This document shows, piece by piece, positions 11,590 through 23,249 of a DNA stretch of 64,000 nt (its first letter is position 1; each line of letters opens with the position of its first letter). The DNA is from Uranotaenia lowii. Its lineage: Eukaryota; Arthropoda; Insecta; Diptera; Culicidae. The stretch is taken from assembly GCF_029784155.1 (NCBI RefSeq), contig NC_073691.1, forward strand, positions 53,054,490 through 53,118,489, read 5' to 3'. The notes below the pieces were generated by a model. That model did not search any database, had not been told where the DNA came from, and worked only from the letters and a program-made list of their open reading frames with translations. The position numbers and the translations under genes are program-made.

Positions 11590-12145
11590 TAGCTCGTGCG
11601 TGATAAAATCTGGCGCATTCATCACGAGAACAAGGATCTCTCGCATCGTTTCATTGCAAAAACGTTGGGAATCGCGAATTCCACGGTGTTGCTAGTGATA
11701 AAACGGTTCGAGAAATAATTTACCACCGAGAGGAAGCCCATAATTGAAGGAAAAAGTATTCCGTGTAACACCAAAAATCACAACCACGTAGTTGGCACCT
11801 TCAACCAGAACCCGAACGCCTCCGTTCGGGATGTGGCTAATAAGCAGTACCTATGCCGATGTTTTATCCAAAAGGCCAAAACTAAGGCTGAGCTTCGAAC
11901 GTTCAAGGTACAAAAGGCTCCTAATCGCGACGAGAAGCAGAACAAGTCCTCCAAAACCCGTGCCTGAAAGTTGTACCGCAACATGCTGACGAAAGTTGAA
12001 TGCTGCATCATGGACGACGGAACATATGTGAAGGCCGACTTCAAACAGATGGTTTTCCACGGCCAAGGATAAGTTCAGCGTCCCCATAGCATGTCCGCAC
12101 TCAGAAGATGTCAAAATTTGCGTTTAAATTCCTGGTTTGGCAAGA
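11590..12145 (+). pseudogene. Mariner-type transposase fossil, copy 2
   Basis: Several reading-frame pieces match the order of the transposases at 7560-8493 and 35060-36069: a linker piece with FNQNPNASVRDVANK, then KAKTKAELRTFKVQKA, then KLYRNMLTKVECCIMDDGTY followed by VKADFKQM. The acid pair at the first catalytic aspartate survives, with glycine replacing the following glutamate. The frame shifts repeatedly, and the catalytic core beyond NSWFGK is missing. No terminal repeats were located. Confidence 0.75.
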
Positions 12146-12653
12146 ACCTCGCCGTGTTCTTTCCGGTTTCCGGAGCGTAGTTGCTGGTATGTTTCCAAAA
12201 GTCTTACCGTTGAAAGTGCTGGTATAAATACTGCAGCCATGAGAACTTCGATGTGATACGGTCTATTCCGGCATTTAGGCTGAAATATTATAGAAATAAA
12301 AAGATGTAACATTTAAAGGAAAATATTAAATCACTGTATTAGGTACCTATTTAAATTTCTAAACACCATTTGTAGAAGCCTCGCGCAGCGTGGACACGTT
12401 CAGTAGCCATCTTATACAAGACACTTTGTTCTCGCTGAGGCAGTGTTGCCAAATATATAATTTTACTGAAAATTTAAATATTAAAGAATTAAAATCGAAT
12501 ATTTCCTGCAAATTAATTTATATCAACATTTTCATAGATTTGTTATTAAATAATAAGAATTTTTTTCAAGAAACACCATGATTAAAATATTAATTTCTTT
12601 AAAACTTTATTATTTTCAATATCAAACTTTACTGATGGTTTATATTTATATGT

Positions 12654-14330
12654 ATACTAGCTGACCCGGTGTGCTTTGCTGCACCTTTAAAAAATCAATA
12701 AATTGTGTGAACACAGTTTCATTATAAATACATTTTCGATATCTTTACAATGAAAGCTTTTATATCTCATGTTTTTCAATGATTGTTTTGAAATCTGATA
12801 TAAAGTACTCGATTTCATTTGCTTTTCTCCCAAGCAATGTGAGGAGAGTCCACGAACTGCCATAACAAAATTTTTCGTAATCAAATAACATCGCATTTCA
12901 AATATGGCTCTATTTACTTGATAAGTTTTCAAGCTTTACATACTTTCCTTTTCTCCGTTTTTCCTCTGAAAAAGGAGGGGTCATGAATCTAAAAAAACCT
13001 CTCATGTAAAATATGGTTTCTATTGCTTGAAAAGTTTTTTTTAAACTATGCGATAAAAGTTCCCCCATTGCTGACTCTGTACTGTATGGAATTTTTCTTA
13101 AAAAAAAGAAAAACATTTTTTGTACTCGAATACTTTTTCTTTCAAATTTGGTTCCATTTGTTGGATAAATTCTCAAGTAATACACAACATTATGTGGAAC
13201 CATTTTCCCATCTCTTAACCCCCACTGGAAGGTGAAAGGAATTTTTAAATAATCAAAGAATCATTTCTAGTATTCTTATACTTTCCCTGCAAAATTTTGT
13301 TAAATTTATTTGATGAGCTCTGGAATTTGTCAAAACAAACGTACGATACCACTCTTCTCTTTCCATCCCGCCAGGGGAACCAAATCATCAAGAATTCATC
13401 ATCTTGAATTTAAATGCTCTTTCCAATTTGTTACCATTTGCTAGATGAGCAATCGAGTTATTTAAAAAAATGTATGAGAGCTCCCCTTCCCTCTCCCTAT
13501 CGAATCAGTAAAAAGAAGGTAGAAGCTGTAAACAATCATAGACAAAAAATTCTACTTTAATACCCTTTGCTATTAAATTTGAATAATAAGTTCTCGAGTG
13601 ATCCTAAAATATTGTATGAAAACCTCCCTCCTCTTCAATGTTCGGAAAATCGCTCAAGAAAAGCAATCAGGATTCATTTCAAGCTGGAAAACGTATACCT
13701 CCGCAGAATGCAGTAAAGCATGGGTCAGTGAAAATGAATTATTTTCGGAACATTGCTCCTCTTTTCCCTCTTCCCGTCGGAGATAGTGAGGGGTCTCAAA
13801 ACATAAAAATAACATTTCTCGTACTTGAATATACTTCCCTGTTAAATTTTGGTTTTTTTGTTCGATAAGTTCTCGAGTAATGCATAAAACTGTAAGGGAG
13901 ACCCTTTTTCCACATCTTATTCCCCAAGTGAAAGGACAGATGGGCCTCAAACATAGTAGAAACTTGACTCGTAACCTTATATCTTGCGATGTATTTCGTT
14001 GTAATTCATTCTTTCACGAAAAACATTTTTTACATCCATCATTTTTTAGGAAGCTTGAATACATTTGGCCCTATATTTTTTTTCTTCAAAAGATGAAACT
14101 GTTTTTTTATCTTTCCTATCCCCTATCTATTGAAAATCCATTCTCCCACTTTTCAAGATATATAATCTTCTTGTACATTGATTTGTTTTTATTTGATTTG
14201 TTCAGAAGTTTCTTAAAAGACTTCCGAACTTTGTTGAAACATGATAAAAACTTACTTTGCATTTTTTGTATGTGTGTATTTTTTTCGCTTTTTTTATTTT
14301 TCATTGTTTTATTATAAGTTTACTCTAATA
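12654..14330. repeat. Array of diverged ~130-bp repeats, array 1
   Basis: It starts with TACTAGCTGACCCGGTGTGC, a head motif seen on a widespread insect repeat. After that comes a series of about nine to eleven imperfect units of roughly 125-140 bp. Each unit has, in order, an AATTTGGTTCCATTTG-like part, a TGATAAGTTCTCGAG-like part, a pyrimidine-rich CCCCTCTTCC part and an A-rich GTATGAAAA part. Open frames of up to 145 codons in this stretch are by-products of the repeat composition. A second array is at 21960-23240. Confidence 0.7.
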
Positions 14331-15074
14331 TTGAAAGCTCACTAATAGTTTTTTGAACCGCTCACAGATCATCTCTGAACCGAGGTCACCAATTCAATTT
14401 TTCTATTTTTGGGCACAAACATCCCATTAATTATTTTGAAGAGTAAAATGTAAAATTCTTAGATATCATTTGTTTAAATTTGCAGTACTAAACAGTTTTA
14501 CAATAAATTTTCTCAAAATTGGATGGTTGAGTCGACTACATTGATCATCAATGATAACTCAAGAGTTTGATATTGGCCCATGAAATTGAGTTGTATAAAA
14601 CTCAAAACCTCGGATTTCATAATCTTATCAATTTTCTAATCACCCGTTTAAATTCCTCGAAGGCTATAGAAGGTCTGAAATCGTAGCCTTGGCCTTATAA
14701 TTCGGAATCTAATTAATTTTTTATTTCTATGAGGATGTTCAAAAATATGAAAACGGTTGGCTTTAAAAGCTGCAATTTATGGAAATCGGTTCATCAGTTT
14801 TTCAGCACTCAGTCTACATAGTTATTCAGCAGAAGAAGTCAATTCATTGTTCACTGTTCAGTTCACTGTTTGTTTTTGTAGAACCTCAAAGCCCCTCAGC
14901 AGCAGTAAAGAGCACTTTGAAAGCCACTACGATGTTAGTCAATATATTCCTAACAAGTTTGTAGTATTTTTAAATCCAACATGTAGGCTCATTTTTGCAT
15001 CCAAATATCTCGTACCGGTACCACGTGCTTTGAACAGTAGAAGAAAAAAAAATCATCCGCCAAAATTTTCCCTT

Positions 15075-15399
15075 TCAATTTTTTAATGCTAAGCAAGCTT
15101 TGATTTGCTTTCTAGTACACGTGAACTCTGGATGGTTGCTTCTAATGCCCGACCCATGGTGATGGTGAAAATAATCCCGCCAAAGGAAACGAAAATTGCT
15201 TGACAAAATGGGTGCCATGACTTTTGGTTCGTGGAAATAAAAAAAAAGTTGTATGGGAGCCCCCCTCCCCCCTCCCTTAGGTCGGAGCGGTTTGTAACTA
15301 TTATAGAAACCATCTCCGGCCTCAAAACCCTCAGATGCCAAGTTTCACGATGATCGATTCAGTAGTTTCCGAGTCTATAACTTTTGTCAATTCTTTGTA
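15075..15399. repeat. Tail unit of the ~130-bp repeat family
   Basis: Contains a single well-preserved unit: AAAGTTGTATGGGAGCCCCC, then TAACTATTATAGAAACCATC, then CGATGATCGATTCAGTAGTTTCC. The TTCAGTAGTTTCCGAGTCTA closing motif corresponds to the end of the family, comparable to TTCAGTACTACAGTAATAGG at about 23215 in array 2. Sequence between 14331 and 15075 is AT-rich, without a recognised feature. Confidence 0.55.
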
Positions 15400-15700
15400 A
15401 GCGCTGATGTGATCTAGTGGATAGATTGGCGCGAGTCTGGTAACCTAGGCGTACTGGGTTAGATTCCCGGTATCGGCAAGAAAAAAATCTTTTGGGTTCG
15501 AATCCAATAAGTTGCCAACAGGTAAGATGTGTTTAATTGTATAAATAACTATGTGTAATGAATATTTCAGAGGGAATGCATCTGGGGTTAACCTGAAGAG
15601 ACCTTATTGCAAGCGGATTGTGGATGGATTGCCAACCATTGTAGGTCTCTGGGGGAACCATACATACATACATACATACATACATACATACATACATACA
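15400..15700 (+). mobile_element. tRNA-derived SINE, copy 1
   Basis: The head GCGCTGATGTGATCTAGTGG carries a TAGTGGATAG A-box and the block GGGTTAGATTCCC is the B box. The body shares TTGGGTTCGAATCC and AGGTAAGATGTGTTTAATTG with two other copies (39136 and 52847). It ends in about ten CATA repeats (15658-15700). Imperfect direct repeats beginning AACTTTTGT and ending TTTGTAA flank it (about 15379-15400 and 15708-15734), consistent with retrotransposition. Confidence 0.85.
15658..15700. repeat. (CATA)n microsatellite, SINE 3' tail
   Basis: About ten uninterrupted CATA units forming the 3' tail of the SINE. Confidence 0.95.
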
Positions 15701-16360
15701 GAAATACAACTTTTGTAATTTTTTTTTTGTAATTATTATTTGTTTAAAATCGAAATGTCCATATTAGAAAAAAAGAATTTTAATGTACTGTAGATTTTCA
15801 TAAGAAGAAATGGGTTCATCTTATTCTGTATAGCATACGAATGAACTATAGCAACACTTGAGACACTTGAACTGACAGTATACTGTCAATTGGCTGTCAA
15901 ATTCACGATAATGTTTAATAACCCATAAAGTATACTACAAATTTTCCCAGCTACATTGATTTACTAACATTAGTTTATCTTGAAGAGGATGATTGAATGC
16001 ACTCGGAAAATATATAATCATATTTTTTAAGCGATTTCAAGTAGAGGAGTGAACGATCTTCAAATTAATTGACGATTACGGATTCTTTTTCCATCATTCG
16101 TTATTAATCTCACCAACAAAGTTTTTGTGAGCTGAAAACTTCTCGAGAAAGATATTTAGGAAGCCAATTACCGGTGCAAGGACCATATACAGCAAATCGC
16201 TCGTTCCTGTTACCATACCCTGTGAATGTTCGTAAACTCTCTAAACCCCAGAAGCACACTCAAGATCCATCCAACACCCGGTAAGTCTCGTTCTACGCTC
16301 AGTGGAAACGCTATCACTTCGCTATCACCGGCATCGCTTCAATACGTATCCTGTCCTGGG

Positions 16361-16384
16361 TATAAATAGAAGAAGTAATGTTCA
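16361..16384 (+). promoter_or_regulatory. Candidate core promoter with TATA box
   Basis: GGGTATAAATAG at 16358-16370 is a strong TATA box. TTCAGG begins at 16381, which is 20 bp after the TATA starts; it matches the insect initiator loosely and is a little close. Downstream, 16395-16558 would be a 5' untranslated leader leading to ATGATG at 16559. The match between promoter, leader and splice donor makes this more than a chance TATA. Confidence 0.4.
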
Positions 16385-16558
16385 GGAGAGCAAAAAAAAA
16401 GATATGTATAAGAAAACCGAAACTTCAATCATCTCGCTGAACTGAAGCCCCGTTCGAAGCATGGGGAGAACCGCACCCCACGAATCAATCTCTGGAGTCG
16501 TTAGGTTTCAAGGAGCACAGAAAACCCGGTCGCAAAAGGTACAGTACAGAACTGAGTC

Positions 16559-16570
16559 ATGATGAACCCG
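16559..16570 (+). CDS. Candidate first coding exon ending in a splice donor
   Basis: ATG ATG AAC CCG (MMNP) is followed directly by GTAAGTG, a near-perfect donor, leaving the reading frame in phase 0. A short first coding exon of about four codons followed by a long intron is usual for insect secreted and cuticular protein genes (established pattern). No second exon was identified with confidence; the terminal exon at 53246 also begins in phase 0, but linking the two is speculation. Confidence 0.35.
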
Positions 16571-16811
16571 GTAAGTGAAGCAAATAATTTTTATTTTATT
16601 TTCACCACTACACAACACACAACTCAAACGAAACGAGACGCCAGGTGCCGCTGCTGTGCGACTCCTGTTGAGAGAGCTGGGGGCTTCCAGTGCTGTGCAG
16701 CATCCATCTCACAAATCTCGAGTGGATTTCCACCGCCATCATCCGACAGCTAGCTTTTATTTTCTCGGTTTCGGGATGAACTTGAAATGTTGCTGCGGGC
16801 TATGATCTCAC

Positions 16812-16985
16812 CTCTATATCTTTCCCCAGAACTCCCAGACAAACTAAATTGCGAACTCTTGATTTTCTTCATTTTTCGATGATACTCCAGTGACTTTTGA
16901 GACGCTGTGCTGTTGCTGCTATGTTTCGGTTCGATTCGGTGGGACGCTCTATCAATGGCCAGCTGCTGGAGGTGGTCCACCATCT
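16812..16985 (-). CDS. Candidate 174-bp internal exon, unknown gene
   Basis: On the minus strand, AATTTCCTGCTCAG is a good acceptor and GAG then GTGAGAT a good donor. The 174 bp between them are open with plausible codon use: VDHLQQLAIDRASHRIEPKH near the start and SSQFSLSGSSGERYRG at the end. The frame enters and leaves in phase 1, so the exon is symmetric. It cannot splice directly to the exon at 10604-10650, which needs phase 0, so either another exon lies between or they belong to different genes. The product is not recognised; serine and basic residues are frequent. Confidence 0.4.
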
Positions 16986-16999
16986 CTGAGCAGGAAATT

Positions 17000-18189
17000 G
17001 AATTAACGGGAATCAAAATTGAGGGGAAAACTTCGATACTCTTGCCACTCAATAAAACAATTAACAAAATTCACCTGTGTTCCGTTTGGGATATCAGGTA
17101 TCATCTGATTATTTAGGTGTGATGAAAGAAAAATATTTTATTCTACAGTTTACTCTAAGTATAGTCGCTAGAGGAAAAATTTTTGGAATATAACTATGTG
17201 AATGCACAGTTCGGGAGCTCAAACCGTGTGTAGAAATACCAACCGCAGGCGCAAATAAAAATCAAAATCGTAGGTGGCCAAACATCCATTAGATTTCGCT
17301 ACCAGTACACATATTTTTTTTCATTTTTTAGACACGCTCAGAAATTAATAGGGGAGAGTGGCGTAAAGTGGGTCACTCTGAATATCTCAGATGTTTTATG
17401 AGATAAAAATCTTTATCCAACTGTCATCGTCGTAATTACCCCGCGTTACTGTATGCTATCAGACTCCCCTGCACTATTGCAAATGCACAGATAGGGGAGA
17501 GGCGATGTATGCGATATATGCGCATATTAAGAAATGTGCTCATTTTTTCCCATATTCCAAAAATAGGAGTCTAAAAACTAAATGCACATGAGCGGACATC
17601 TGTTTTGTATACGTTAGAGCAATTTTTCTGTTTAAATCTCTTACAGTTTTTGTGGAAATAATTTTATTATGAAAGTAGTCAAAATAGCCGATTTTCGAAA
17701 CTGGCGGGCTAAATTGCGCATGTTTATGTTTTTGGCTATATTTCATTTACACTTGTAATATTTCGATATTTTTTAATTGAAAATGGTAGCAACGGAAGTG
17801 AAGCATACGCCCAGGCTGAAATTTTGGCTAAATTTTAGTTATCACTAGTTCTTGTACATTAAACATAGTTAGGTATACCTTATGGCCATGTTTCATGGTA
17901 ATATTTTGTTCATATCGTATTTCTACCGGATAAGTATAAAACTCTACTGTTTTCGCTGTAAGATTGTGATCAATGATAAAAAGTTAAAAATTTACAAGAC
18001 TTATCTATTTTTTCATGATACAGGCACTTAACCTGCCTGATATGGGCATTCAAAACCTGTCTCTTATTCCAATATCTTATCATTTACAACTTTTCCAAAA
18101 GCTTCAATTTGTGGAATTTCCGAGTTTCCAGTTGAATAAGAAAGAAAAAGCATTAAAATTTTCGTTTACAGATTCTGTACGCATGATAA
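17000..18189. other. Non-coding region with TE-like scraps
   Basis: Short GGGGAGAGTGGCGTAAAGTG and GGGGAGAGGCGATGTATGCG blocks preceded by TA (near 17351 and 17498) resemble ends of the element at 1443-2327, suggesting MITE scraps. The remainder is AT-rich and without coding signal. Confidence 0.4.
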
Positions 18190-18572
18190 GGCACATGAAC
18201 AAATATCGATTTCTTCCTTTGTCACCCCTTTCCCCCCCTTCGAAATTTCCAAAACTTAAAGGGGGAAATAAACTAAGTTGTTGTGAATGTCGATAAAGAA
18301 ATCCAATATCTGAAAGATTACAAGACCAAAAAGCAAATTTACGAAGATGGGAGTTATTTCACCTTCTGTTTTCTCGATTCGATTGAAATATTCGATAAAA
18401 ACTTTCTCGTTTTAAAGATTTTGTTCAACAATATAGTATGCAATTTTGTTGCGTACAAGCTTCCGTACAATTTATTCCAATTTATTTATTTTTCGCATTA
18501 TTTTTTATTGTCCTCCCCTCGCGATGTTCAAACTTCGATTGACAAAAGAAGGATTTGAAATTTGTTCCTGTC
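18190..18572. mobile_element. PIF/Harbinger-like MITE, copy 2
   Basis: 383 bp flanked by TAA at 18187-18189 and 18573-18575. Its ends (GGCACATGAACAAATAT and ATTTGTTCCTGTC) and interior, including CCCCCCTTCGAAATTTCC and AGATTACAAGACCA, align along the whole length with copy 1 at 577-969. Confidence 0.7.
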
Positions 18573-18717
18573 TAATTAATGTTCAATATATTAAAAAACA
18601 CTGACAAAAATCTTGTTTGAATTTTTAAATATTTTTGACATGATATAACAAATAATTTATTTCAAATTTTTCATTCCAAGAACATAGTTGAAGCATTATT
18701 TCCAGATTTGATAAAAA

Positions 18718-19490
18718 GCCTTTGATACACTCAACCATGACATCTTAATGGCCAAACCAAACAAATATGGACGAAGAGGAATAGCTAACGATATTATCAG
18801 AAGTTATTTCGAAAACAGAAAACAATTTGTTGTAGTTGAAGGAGTAAATAGTGAACTAAGGAATATAAGCATTGTTCAAGCGAATTGTCATGAGCTTGAT
18901 GAATTATTTACTTCTAGAATATTCTAGAAGGTCAAGTAAATAACCCCTATGTGCTTTCGAAAGTTCTGGATATTCTGTTTGGTTCCTCACAATTCATACT
19001 GTTAGAAAGTTCCAGAATCATCCATCTATTTATAAGCTTGCGTTCCCGAAAGATTCCAGAAGGTTCGATACGCGTATAAATACAGCCTCGTACAGTGAGA
19101 TTAGTCAGTTGAATATAAGATCCCGCGCTTGTTATATCGATTTAAGACGTGTAAAGAGTAATAAAGAGAACTGTTTAAGTAAAGTTTGTGGTCTTCTTCA
19201 TTCTACGAATCCGAAAGTTTGGAATTTTACCTAAGCCCAAAATACAGTCCACATTGCCGAGACAAGCATAGGATTTCTACAAGGCAGTAACATTGGGCCA
19301 TTACTTTTACATTTTTAAATAAATGAACAAACCACACCCGCCGTTTGAATTATATGCAACGTTGTCGGTCGATAACTACTTTAGGACAGAGAAGTATTTC
19401 CTTCATTCACCAACAAAAAACAACTTACCCAATGAATTAAAAGAAATAAATAGTCGCCCAACTTTCAAAATATAATTGCTTCAAATTCAA
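18718..19490 (+). pseudogene. Non-LTR reverse transcriptase fossil split by a solo LTR
   Basis: The frame reads AFDTLNHDILMAKPNKYG, then RRGIANDIIRSYFENRKQFV, up to RNISI at 18872. After the inserted LTR it resumes as GFLQGSNIGPLL, the palm motif of non-LTR RTs. Removing the LTR and one copy of its target duplication joins the two pieces in frame. Beyond 19320 the sequence is deleted and decayed; NNLPNELKEINSRPTF near 19405-19470 resembles the usual C-terminus. The catalytic FADD box is not preserved. Confidence 0.8.
18873..19264 (+). mobile_element. Solo LTR
   Basis: 392 bp beginning TGTTCAAG and ending CCGAGACA, that is TG...CA. It is flanked by a perfect 5-bp duplication AGCAT (18868-18872 and 19265-19269). 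It contains a TATA box (GTATAAATA at about 19074-19082) and a polyadenylation signal AATAAA at 19160-19165, as expected of an LTR promoter and terminator. A 5-bp duplication fits Ty3/gypsy, BEL or copia-type elements. No internal region is present, so the second LTR and body were lost by recombination. Confidence 0.85.
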
Positions 19491-19499
19491 TTTTTTTTA

Positions 19500-21840
19500 A
19501 AAAATGAAACTCTTAAAAAGAAATCTTTTTCCATTAAGATTCACAGTTGTAAGTTTGTCAAATTAGTATCGTCACATTTCCTCGCACTAGATTATTAATA
19601 TTTTGAGTTCTCAGCATGAGTAAAATTATGCTCGCGTTTTCAGTATAATATTTCTTTGTCCAATTGCTGCCAGACGTGCTGAGAACAGTAGCGTTCATTA
19701 CCATGGGGCTCAATCGAGCCATTTGGTGTGGGGGAGTGTGGTGGGTCGCTACATATAAAAAAAAATCGGCTGTATGCGCATTAGAGTGTCCCAAAATTGC
19801 ATAATTTCTGGGAATTTGGGGGCTTACGCTCCAAATAGTAGATTAGGATGTGGAGAACAAACATTTGCATAGGGCCGACTAAAAAAAAATCATGTTTAGA
19901 GGTTCCGCAAGGGCGATGTTTGAAAAAAGTCCACTTTCAAAATATTTGATTTCAAATAAATTCTGGGTCCCAAAATTTATACAAAATTTATATATTTTAT
20001 ATTTTTGTAATTTTGTTTGGGTTAAATATTATACGTAAAAATTGAAAAATGAACCAAATTCGCATCAAATTTGAAAATAAGCAAACTATTTAAAAACAAA
20101 TTCTTTGATCCAGAAATTTTGTATTCAACTGACCAAAATGTGTACCTAGCGTAAAATATGTTTGATACCAATGCCATCAATAGATGCGGATTTTTGTGTT
20201 TTGGCGGCTTAAAAAGTTCATTTTTGAAGTCCAAAATAATAACTTCATGTCAAATTCAACTGACAAGGAAATGTTGGGAAATGGGTAATTTCGTGGATAA
20301 TTAATGAAAACTGTGAAATAAGCATTTGCAAGTTTTGTTGTTAATTAAAAAAAAAAACAAATACAATGGTCGCATAAAAATTAAATTTAAATTTGCTTTT
20401 GAATCATTTTTCAAACTTTGTATGATTAATTTAAAATTCATGATCGATTCATAAAACATGATTTTATCAAAAAAAAAAAAAAAATAATGAAAAGTTTTTA
20501 CATTTTCAATTGCAGGTTTAATAGTTTAAAACTACAAGCTCTAATTATTTTGTCACTTTTGAATGAATATTGGGTCCTGGAAAAAACAGAAGGTTGAAAT
20601 TATGTTTTTGTTATTAAAAATTTATATTTGAGGGCTTATTTGTCAAGTACACAATTATTTCATAGTTTTATTTCTAAAATTTAAAAAGTTTGACTAAAAA
20701 ATTCGGCAAGTTTATTAAAGAATTGAAAGAAAAACTGTACTTTGAAATTTGATTAATTTATTTGAAAATTTAAACAAAACATGAAAATGAAAAAATAAGT
20801 GTTTTTAAATGTATAAGAAGATTTTTTTTAATGAACGCGTTTCACCATAAACTTTTACATAATTTAATTGATGACTCAAAGCAATAGCGTTGTTTTTTAA
20901 GTGATTGATTCGTTAGATTTTAGCGTTCTAAACTCAATTTTTTTATTAAATATGGTCAAATACTTTTAGTTATGGTGATAAAGAGATTTAAAATGTATCA
21001 GTTTTATGTAAAATCAAACATTGATAACTGTTTGATAAACAAACCTACATTTATGAAAAAAGATCTGATTCTGATTCTGTTTATCATACTTCATCAAATT
21101 AAGGAAAAATATTATGATGAAAATGATGCATGATCTAAAAAAGAAAAATTCAACAATTTATAGAAATTGGAAAGATATCATTATAAGTATTTTTGACATT
21201 ACTGCAGAAAGTGTAAAAACAAACTAGATTTCATTTATCATATTTGTTGTAACTTGCAAAAAAAATTACATGTATGCTTAAAAAATATCTAAGATTCAGT
21301 TTGGTTTAAATCTTCTTTAAAGTTTGATAAATGAGAAAAAGATAAAAAAAAAATACAACTTCCATAAGTATTTTTGCAGAACCTCAAGTATCTGAGGAAA
21401 GTTTAAAATATATTATAAACTTTAATTTTTAAATGATTGTTTTTTTTTAAAGTGCAGAAATTTCTCGAATACTTTTAATTTATTTTCAAAATTCATTTCA
21501 GTAACAAAAGCTGATAGAAATATTGCATATTTAGATTCAGGGTACTAAATTATTCAAAATTACCTTTTGAATTCATTTTACCTCAGAAAAAAGTAAATTT
21601 TGTGGCCTCGTGTAAACTATGAGTTGTGTTAAGCATTTAGAAGAACAAAAAAACATATTAGCATAACATTTGTAATCGAATAACCATTTTTTTTTTCTAA
21701 ATAAAAAAAAAGATTTTTCTAAATGAAAAAATGGTTCGTCTCAAACTCTGTTCTTATTAAGTTACTTCAAGTTATTTTCAAATGCATTTTAGATCAAGCA
21801 ATTTTTCGACACTACGGTGAAAATTTTTCTTGGAAAAAAT
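19500..21840. other. AT-rich non-coding region
   Basis: No coding exon, tRNA or clean repeat end was found. The stretch from 19830 to 21700 is very AT-rich with A/T runs. A C17 homopolymer near 21870-21886 (in a GGGGGAGGGGGTT context) marks the approach to the second repeat array. Confidence 0.4.
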
Positions 21841-21959
21841 TATCAGGGGGAGGGGGTTAAACCACAAACCCCCCCCCCCCCCCCCGTTCGCACGGCCTTG
21901 CTAAAATTATCAAGACAACATTTTTCGTACCCCAATCTCTTCTATGTATGTATTTAAAA

Positions 21960-23240
21960 TTTGCTCGATCATTTATAAGGCAATTAAGAAAACTATAGGT
22001 GCATTCCTCTCCCTTTTCTAGCACCCCACAGCACAGAAATCAGAAGATAAAAATTCTCATTTAACGCCATTTGCTTAAAATGTTATTGAGTTGCGTTAAA
22101 AAAAATGTATGAGAGCACCCCTCTTCTCTCTTCATCTCCTCAGCACTGGAGGGTTCCCGAAAGAGCATAGAACCATTTCTTCATCCCAAATACCCTTGCT
22201 TATAAAGTTTGTTTCTTTCTTATGACTACTTAATTCTTTACATATGCAACTAAAATGTATGAGGCTCGCGTTTCATTTTCCTTTATCACTTAATGGAAGA
22301 AGTGAAGGGTCTCAAATAATAATAGAATCATTACTCGTTTCAAAATACAATTCCATACCAAATTCGGTACCTTTTGACAGATTTATTAGCACATCTTTAA
22401 AAAAACTGAGGTGGCCCCTCCCTATCTTCTAATTTGTCCACTGGAATCAGGAAGGGAACTCAATAAAACCATAGAGTCTATTTCCGTATCCAAATTTCCT
22501 CCCATGAAAAATTCAGTTCCCTTTTCTCGATTATTTTTCCAGCTATGCAAAAAATTGTATGGGAGCCCCCTTCCCCTTTCTGTTTCTATAATGGAAGGTT
22601 AGAAGGGCTTCCCAAAAACCTTTTTGGGAACACTTCGTTCACCCATATATCTTTGCATTCTAAGTTTGATTCTTCTTACTTGATCAGTTATCGAGTATTA
22701 CAAAACATTGTGTGGACTCACCCCTCCCCCCCTTCCTCTCTTCCTATTCTCCCAATATAAGACAGAAGAAGTCTCAAATAATCATATAACCTTCTCTCAT
22801 ATTCAAAAACCCTCCCACGTAAATTTGGTGTCATTTGATCAAATAATTATCGAATTATGCAATAAAAATTGTATGGAACCCCCCTCTTCCTTTTTTCCCC
22901 ACTGGAAGAAAAGCGGGGTCTCAAAAACTAGTAGAAAATTGTTCCTTCTCGAAATAACCTCAAATGACAAATCTGGTTCCATTTGCGAAAATAATTCTCG
23001 AATTATGTAAAAAATTGTAAAAGAGCCCCCTTCCCTCCTTTATTTCTCGTAGCCAAATATACTTCCATGCCAAATTTGGTACCATTTCCTAGAATAATTA
23101 TCACGTTATGCTTAAATTTCTCTTGCGAGACCCCCTCCTCCCTTCCAGTAAGAGGGAGGGGTCTAAAACTATGATAGGTCTGGCTTCAAAAGTCCCCTCC
23201 TGCCAAGCAAATCGGTTCAGTACTACAGTAATAGGCGGAC
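21960..23240. repeat. Array of diverged ~130-bp repeats, array 2
   Basis: About nine imperfect units of 110-140 bp with the same internal order as array 1, for example AAAAATTGTATGGGAGCCCC, then TCTCAAATAATCATA, then CCAAATTTGGTACCATTTC. The array closes with TTCAGTACTACAGTAATAGG and CGGACAGACAGGAATCTATT, the terminal motif of this family. It shows no head motif, so it is 5' truncated. Confidence 0.7.
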
Positions 23241-23249
23241 AGACAGGAA

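Noticed and set aside
13880..14317. A 145-codon plus-strand frame, possibly a membrane protein
   Set aside because: It lies in the ~130-bp repeat array and its adjacent T-rich tract; the phenylalanine/leucine runs reflect T-rich sequence, not membrane segments under selection.
15658..15700. Regularly spaced direct repeats, as in a CRISPR array
   Set aside because: It is a plain tetranucleotide microsatellite forming a SINE tail, with no spacers.
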